Shown here one piece after another: positions 6,705-10,520 of a stretch of DNA of 10,520 nt. The notes beneath the pieces are model-generated. The model was given only the letters and a program-made list of their open reading frames with translations. It was not told the origin of the DNA and ran no database searches. The number at the start of each line of letters is the position of its first letter. The first letter of the stretch is position 1. This stretch comes from CAYJAP01 sp964368425 (GTDB lineage Bacteria > Bacillota > Clostridia > Christensenellales > UBA1242): positions 1 through 10,520 of the forward strand of contig CAYJAP010000025.1 of NCBI GenBank assembly GCA_964368425.1, in the 5' to 3' direction. The translations under genes and the position numbers were made by a program.

Positions 6705-7638
6705 ACATATACTTCGACTGCAGCATCCAACGATATGCGATGAATCCTGTCGACTGGTAATAGTTGTAGATACTAGCCATTGCCATTGGTATATATATAG
6801 CACTCAGCTGAGGACAGTTATCAAATATTAGCCCGCCCAGTGACGGCGGATAGATTCTGTTAATCGTTACCGATCGCAGAACAGAGCAGTTTCTAAAAGC
6901 TCCAAACCCTATATACGCCACATTAGATCCGATATATACCGTTTGTACGTAGCTGTTTCCTTTGAACGCGTTAGCAGCAATTTGAGTTACCTTTTTACCG
7001 TTTATTTCTTCTGGGATATATATCGAGGTGCGAACAGTCGCAGACGCCTTTAATCCCGTTATAGTAACCTCTGTCGAGGTTTGTGAGTAGTTAAAATATA
7101 CTGCTTCCCATTTGATATACACCACTATGCTCTGTTGGATTGCGTCACTCATTACCACCGCTTCTAGTAACGACTTATCGTAATAGAATCCACTAAAGAC
7201 ATAGTCATATTGAGAATAGTTGCTCAAAACACTACTGAACGTCTTACCTTCCTCTACTCCAGTAATAACTTCAAATGAATTTGCCAGAAGAGGATGTGTA
7301 TTATGGACGGTAACTTGATAGATTGCAACGAACTTTCCATATAGATGGTCTCCGTCTTTTATATTGTTTCTACTGTACATGCGAGAGTAGTCCGCACTAG
7401 TATACCACCCCTTGAACACTACTCCTGAAGGAGGTTCCACAGTGTAATCAAATATATCAGACTCTTTATATGAATAGCTAATCACTTCGTCATCGTACAG
7501 ATGTAGTGTAATATTAATCATTGAGTCCTGAGGGTTATTGCCTCCACCATCATCTGAACCTTTACAAGACACCATAAACACACCGGTTACCAGAACCAGC
7601 AGTGCTAACAAACTCAATTTTGTAAATATTTTTTTCAC
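6703..7638 (-). CDS. Lipoprotein with InlB B-like repeats and BspA-type leucine-rich repeats
   Basis: The chosen start is a GTG at 7638, giving 311 residues. A longer frame opens at 7722, but the consensus promoter at 7684-7712 lies inside that extension, so the longer form would not be transcribed from it. A GGAG sits about 11 bases before the GTG. MKKIFTK followed by a hydrophobic run ends at C25 (FMVSC, a slightly atypical lipobox), predicting a lipid-anchored exported protein with a glycine/aspartate-rich linker. Two B-repeat-like units follow: FKGWY/YGKF (75-103) and FSGFY/YIKW (148-177). Residues 180-311 match BspA-type repeats (LRR_5): IPEEINGKKVTQIAANAF, then GAFRNC, PPSLGG, FDNCP and an IYIP/YRW ending. 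Such proteins display adhesive domains on the cell surface; the ligand is unknown. It has its own promoter and terminator. Confidence 0.88.
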   Translation of the reverse strand: MKKIFTKLSLLALLVLVTGVFMVSCKGSDDGGGNNPQDSMINITLHLYDDEVISYSYKESDIFDYTVEPPSGVVFKGWYTSADYSRMYSRNNIKDGDHLYGKFVAIYQVTVHNTHPLLANSFEVITGVEEGKTFSSVLSNYSQYDYVFSGFYYDKSLLEAVVMSDAIQQSIVVYIKWEAVYFNYSQTSTEVTITGLKASATVRTSIYIPEEINGKKVTQIAANAFKGNSYVQTVYIGSNVAYIGFGAFRNCSVLRSVTINRIYPPSLGGLIFDNCPQLSAIYIPMAMASIYNYYQSTGFIAYRWMLQSKYM

Positions 7639-7683
7639 GATGTGCCATTCTCCATAGAAAGAATCCATATATGGTATATATAC

Positions 7684-7712
7684 ATTATATATATTGTGTA
7701 AAAACATGTCAA
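7684..7712 (-). promoter_or_regulatory. Consensus promoter of the InlB/BspA lipoprotein gene
   Basis: On the minus strand TTGACA (plus 7707-7712) and TATAAT (plus 7684-7689) are exact consensus boxes with a 17-base spacer. Transcription should start near 7677, inside the longer open frame, which fixes the gene start downstream at 7638. Confidence 0.85.
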
Positions 7713-7727
7713 ATAATCGCACGCAAT

Positions 7728-7759
7728 AAAAAAGATAGCCTTTTAACTAAGCTATCTTT
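7728..7759 (-). terminator. Intrinsic terminator of the beta-propeller-like lipoprotein gene
   Basis: AAAGATAGC (7731-7739) and GCTATCTTT (7751-7759) form a 9-bp stem with an 11-base loop. On the minus strand the stem runs into TTTTTTATT. It lies 11 bases after the stop at 7771 and just before the next promoter, so the two lipoprotein genes are separate transcription units. Confidence 0.8.
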
Positions 7760-7770
7760 GTCTAATACAA

Positions 7771-9189
7771 TTATACTCTCTTATTAGGCTCCTCAGCCTC
7801 GACTGGCATGTGTGCTGTCGGCATACTTCCCACAAAAACCATTTCACTATTAATGCTTATATCCAACATGTTAAGATAGTAGTTCACGTCTGATGTCGTT
7901 TCTGACGTATACTTAACGAACATAAAAATTCTATTATTAACAATGTCAAATTTCAGCACCTTGTCGGTGTATGGCGTTTTACCACTCAAAGCTAATTCTT
8001 TTACTGTACCCTCAATATTAACCGAATAAAGCTTCGAATCCCTGATGTAAAATATACTATTTTCCGCTGTTCCCACAACAGTGAGAGTTCCAGATACTAG
8101 ATTCCTTGAGGACGCTCCTCCGTCATTTATAAGTCGCAATGTACTGTTGTCATACACCACTACTGCAGATGTACTACCCGCACTCTCTAAAATATATGAT
8201 GATGAATATGCACTATCAGTTAATTTTGTTTCAGAAGTAAATTTGTCGTTTAGTATAGATGATCTGTATATAACTCCATTATCACTGGAAATTTTTCCAT
8301 TTTGTTTTTTATAAAATAAGTATCCATCTTTCTGCTCAAGTATAGTATATTTATAATCTGTCTTAGTAACCTCTTTTATCTCCGAGCTACCAATCTTTAC
8401 TCTTGCAAGGATATTCCCTTTAACATAACTTTTGTCATCTTCTGCTAAATCTTTTGTAAAGTAAATGGTTTGGTTATAAGAAACTAATTCGAATTTATCA
8501 GAATATCTCGCATCTTTTTCAATGTTACTTTTAGAGTATATTGTTGAAGTTGGAAGACTAGCTCCAGTAACATCTTTTGCCATTATAACCGTCTCTCCAG
8601 CAGACTTGCCTGTTGCCTTTACACTGACAATTTGCTCTGATGCATAATAAACAAAGAGTACTTCCTCTCCAATTTTATACGCTCTCCATTCGCCGGTATC
8701 ACCCAGCTTTACAGCAGCCTTAACAACTTTAGAGTTGCTCCCATCAATTTTTATACGACAAAGGTCAACGGTGTCATTCAACAACTTACCTTCCCCGTCG
8801 TTCTGCATGTTTGGTGTAGTATAGTAGATGTAGTCGTCATAGAGATAAAAGCCGCCTTTTTCAAAACCTACTACTTTAGAAACTATCCTTTCAGCATTAT
8901 TTAAAAAACCTTCGCTGTTAGAAGAAACTTCACCGTTAACCAATTTAGTTCTGTATATTGCGCCTGTAACCACGTCACCAAATTTATTTTGAGTTTTTGC
9001 ATCCGTCAAAGTTTCGTAAGAAACAAATCCGTTAACGAAATATAAATACTCTCCCTGCTGCACACTCATACCCCCGTTGGATAAAACAGCAGATTGGTCG
9101 ATAACCGCTTCGTCTTTGTCTTTACTACAACCAACAAAAACCATAATACCGATAAACATAACTAGTAATATTGAATAAATCTTTTTCAC
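7771..9189 (-). CDS. Lipoprotein with beta-propeller-like repeats (DUF5050-type)
   Basis: The 472-residue protein starts at a GTG (9187-9189) with GAGG (plus 9195-9198) five bases upstream. MKKIYSILLVMFIGIMVFVG ends in a lipobox with C21, so the mature protein should be lipid-anchored outside the membrane, followed by a charged linker (SKDKDEA). The rest is beta-rich and repeats a pattern of an aromatic strand (IYY, IYF, LFY, IFY) followed by an R/S-x-x-x-x-G strand: YLYFVNG (48-54), YIYYTT/CRIKIDG (120-150), TIYFTKD (241-247), GYLFYKK/IYRSS (289-311), SIFYIRD/LYSVNIEG (378-394). This resembles the DUF5050 / six-bladed beta-propeller domains common in Clostridia lipoproteins, whose roles are unknown. 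There are no enzymatic motifs. It is monocistronic by promoter and terminator. Confidence 0.85.
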   Translation of the reverse strand: MKKIYSILLVMFIGIMVFVGCSKDKDEAVIDQSAVLSNGGMSVQQGEYLYFVNGFVSYETLTDAKTQNKFGDVVTGAIYRTKLVNGEVSSNSEGFLNNAERIVSKVVGFEKGGFYLYDDYIYYTTPNMQNDGEGKLLNDTVDLCRIKIDGSNSKVVKAAVKLGDTGEWRAYKIGEEVLFVYYASEQIVSVKATGKSAGETVIMAKDVTGASLPTSTIYSKSNIEKDARYSDKFELVSYNQTIYFTKDLAEDDKSYVKGNILARVKIGSSEIKEVTKTDYKYTILEQKDGYLFYKKQNGKISSDNGVIYRSSILNDKFTSETKLTDSAYSSSYILESAGSTSAVVVYDNSTLRLINDGGASSRNLVSGTLTVVGTAENSIFYIRDSKLYSVNIEGTVKELALSGKTPYTDKVLKFDIVNNRIFMFVKYTSETTSDVNYYLNMLDISINSEMVFVGSMPTAHMPVEAEEPNKRV

Positions 9190-9258
9190 ATAAACCTCGA
9201 AATAAAAAAGTATAGAACGATATTTTAATACGGCAAAGACCCGTTTAAATGCTTTTTC

Positions 9259-9287
9259 ATAATATCAAAATTATAGCACTTAGTCAA
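9259..9287 (-). promoter_or_regulatory. Promoter of the beta-propeller-like lipoprotein gene
   Basis: On the minus strand TTGACT (plus 9282-9287) and TATTAT (plus 9259-9264) are 17 bases apart, one mismatch each from consensus. The expected leader is about 60 bases. It lies between the stop of the upstream gene (9321) and this gene, so the lipoprotein can be expressed independently. Confidence 0.65.
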
Positions 9288-9320
9288 TCGTTTTATACTC
9301 TTTGAAACAGTTATATTTTA

Positions 9321-10184
9321 CTAATTGCTTCCTGCAGATAGATTTATCGACTCCCCCGTCTCAGCATCTTGGTACATTATCCAAAACCCAGAGCCTGTTG
9401 TATTGTTTAGTGAAGCGGGAACCCATTGACTATAGTCTTTTATATCGCCGGCAACCTGAGCATTAGATGCCCCCGGAACACCATACGCGACATATCTCAG
9501 AGCATCGCCCTCGTACACTAATCCCAGCACATATATGTTGCCGTTGCCTTCGTAATCCACTTTCACCCACTTAGAATTTGGTATCAGTTGCATTAAACCC
9601 TGATCCTCCGGGTATTTCGAGAACAGTTCTTCTATCTGCACACTGATGGCATCAAAGAATTTGTATCCACTCTCGGGCTGATCTTCGGATATAGATTGGT
9701 CTATTAACTCTTCTAATTCTTTGTCATTTGGCTGTTCAAATAACTCCTCTTTAGTTGCAACTTTTACTTCTGCAGTTTTATAGGCGGGGGTATGTAAACT
9801 GCTGTTTTTATCACTATCTAGGTTTTGATTTTTGTAAGTACTTGTAGACGGAAACAGCACCTCCACAGAATGATCGGTCCCCCATAACACAGGAATGTTT
9901 TCTCCGCTTGAATTATCTACCAGAACACAACCTAAATCTCCGTCCAAATCAATGCTCTCACCAACTTTAAACTGATATTCTTGTCTACGTGGGTTTATGT
10001 CTTTTTTTAACACCTGTCTATTTTTTTCACTAAATCCAAATACCAAATTTTCAAAGTTCTGTAAGTTATAGCACTTGAGGGTTATAACACTTCCCGTTTT
10101 CTCTTTTTGTACTCCCACCAAAGCTATAGCATTGGAGTATTTTTCATGCTTATTGCTTAATATGATTGTCTTTTTTAGTAACAT
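9321..10184 (-). CDS. Conserved-looking cytoplasmic protein of unknown function, two-domain
   Basis: The ATG at 10184 is preferred over one at 10205, because GGGGAGGTT (plus 10187-10195) lies between them and acts as its ribosome site. The 287-residue protein has no signal peptide or membrane segment. An N-terminal beta-rich part (1-111) includes MLLKKTIILS, a run of short strands, SIDLDGDLGCVLVD (78-91) and PVLWGT (98-103). A low-complexity acidic linker follows (about 112-175), including EELFEQPNDKELEELIDQ, and then a C-terminal module (176-281) with DAISVQIEELFSKYPED, PNSKWVKVDYEG, YVAYGVPG and FWIMYQDAETGESI. The modular layout and the tryptophan/tyrosine-rich C-terminal motifs resemble a recurring but uncharacterised group in uncultured Clostridia, from general familiarity only. 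No catalytic motif is evident. The AT-rich upstream region shows only a weak promoter. Confidence 0.82.
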   Translation of the reverse strand: MLLKKTIILSNKHEKYSNAIALVGVQKEKTGSVITLKCYNLQNFENLVFGFSEKNRQVLKKDINPRRQEYQFKVGESIDLDGDLGCVLVDNSSGENIPVLWGTDHSVEVLFPSTSTYKNQNLDSDKNSSLHTPAYKTAEVKVATKEELFEQPNDKELEELIDQSISEDQPESGYKFFDAISVQIEELFSKYPEDQGLMQLIPNSKWVKVDYEGNGNIYVLGLVYEGDALRYVAYGVPGASNAQVAGDIKDYSQWVPASLNNTTGSGFWIMYQDAETGESINLSAGSN

Positions 10185-10205
10185 ATAACCTCCCCACTTC
10201 AACAT

Positions 10206-10447
10206 AGCCGTTCTAGTAAATATTATATATTAAATACGCGGCAAAAACGTTCTTCTCTAGAAACCTTATTTACAGTAAAATGTCGTTTTATGATGCTTTT
10301 AGTTGAATACACAAACAAAAAAACAACACCCCCGATTGCCACTTATATTAGCACCAATTATTAGTCAGACTTGTTAGTCTGTTTTTATTCAATAATTAGG
10401 TTTTAGATGATCGCAAACAAATAGCCCAAATAGATAATGGGATAAAC
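10206..10447. other. Intergenic region at right end
   Basis: No credible gene was found. It contains the upstream region of the 9321-10184 gene, with an AT-rich TATATAAT-like element on the minus strand near 10223-10232 and no good -35. It also holds a CAGTAAAAT motif (10273-10281), an A/C-rich stretch (10308-10333) and the nested hairpin at 10357-10397. Confidence 0.5.
10357..10397 (+). terminator. Nested hairpin followed by T-run, terminator-like
   Basis: CAGACT (10366-10371) and AGTCTG (10376-10381) form a 6-bp stem with a four-base loop, followed on the plus strand by TTTTTATT. Outer arms AATTATT (10357-10363) and AATAATT (10391-10397) are also complementary, so a longer stem is possible. 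No plus-strand gene lies upstream, so what it ends is unclear; an unrecognised small RNA is one possibility. Confidence 0.45.
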
Positions 10448-10477
10448 AAAAAGCAACTACTAAAACAGTTGCTTTTT
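10448..10477. terminator. Bidirectional intrinsic terminator near the right edge
   Basis: AAAAAGCAACT (10448-10458) and AGTTGCTTTTT (10467-10477) form an 11-bp stem with an eight-base loop and T-runs on both strands. It lies about ten bases past a minus-strand stop codon (10487-10489), so it probably ends a gene entering from the right. Confidence 0.7.
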
Positions 10478-10486
10478 CATAATTTT

Positions 10487-10520
10487 TTAAGAACTTACCT
10501 CAACCGCTTCTGATATTGTT
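10487..10520 (-). CDS. Possible 3' end of a minus-strand gene (fragment)
   Basis: Reading the minus strand from the right edge, one frame gives TISEAVEVSS and then TAA at 10487-10489, immediately before a strong terminator hairpin. The position suits the last codons of a gene beyond the window. Another frame also stays open until TAA (QYQKRLR), so the frame is not certain and no function can be given. Confidence 0.3.
   Translation of the reverse strand, partial: TISEAVEVSS

Noticed and set aside
1..10520. CRISPR arrays, tRNA or rRNA genes, insertion sequences, phage or plasmid genes
   Set aside because: No spaced direct repeats, cloverleaf-like sequence, transposase, integrase or Rep protein was seen on either strand. 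The DnaA-box cluster has no plasmid-type iterons or rep gene beside it.

Overview
The window looks like an AT-rich low-GC Gram-positive chromosome, most likely an uncultured gut-type Clostridia-like Firmicute. The support is near-consensus TTGACA/TATAAT promoters, strong GGAGG-type ribosome binding sites, a VanW/G5 wall-associated protein, Gram-positive-style lipoproteins, and InlB B-repeat and BspA-type leucine-rich-repeat surface proteins. A run of exactly 100 N (4386-4485) marks a scaffold join, which suggests a draft or metagenome assembly. No tRNA, rRNA, CRISPR array, transposase or phage gene was seen.

Layout from left to right. Positions 1-2172 (minus strand) hold a very long frame that runs off the left edge. 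It encodes a membrane-anchored surface protein built of InlB-type B-repeats. A roughly 200-base divergent spacer separates it from a VanW-domain protein (2374-3972, plus). A small multi-pass membrane protein (4058, plus) is cut by the N gap. It faces a classical short-chain dehydrogenase (4519-5310, minus). An intergenic region of about 600 bases (5311-5907) holds the most striking signal: at least six exact matches to the DnaA-box consensus TTATNCACA plus two near matches. All are on one strand within 231 bases and surround a very AT-rich block with a 10-base tandem repeat. This is what a bacterial replication origin looks like, yet no dnaA, dnaN or rpmH is in view. To its right lies an eight-segment membrane protein resembling YhhN/TMEM86 (5908-6606, plus). 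It converges through a shared bidirectional terminator on two separately transcribed lipoproteins: an InlB-repeat/BspA leucine-rich-repeat protein (6703-7638, minus) and a beta-propeller-like protein of the DUF5050 type (7771-9189, minus). A cytoplasmic protein of unknown function (9321-10184, minus) follows. The right edge has two hairpins and probably the last codons of another minus-strand gene.

The genes do not form one pathway. Most have their own promoter or terminator, and the common theme is the cell envelope: a surface repeat protein, a wall-associated VanW protein, two lipoproteins and two membrane proteins. The candidate origin sits between two divergent genes with no coding overlap. 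Gene orientations further out are mixed, so they neither strongly support nor exclude a chromosome origin here.
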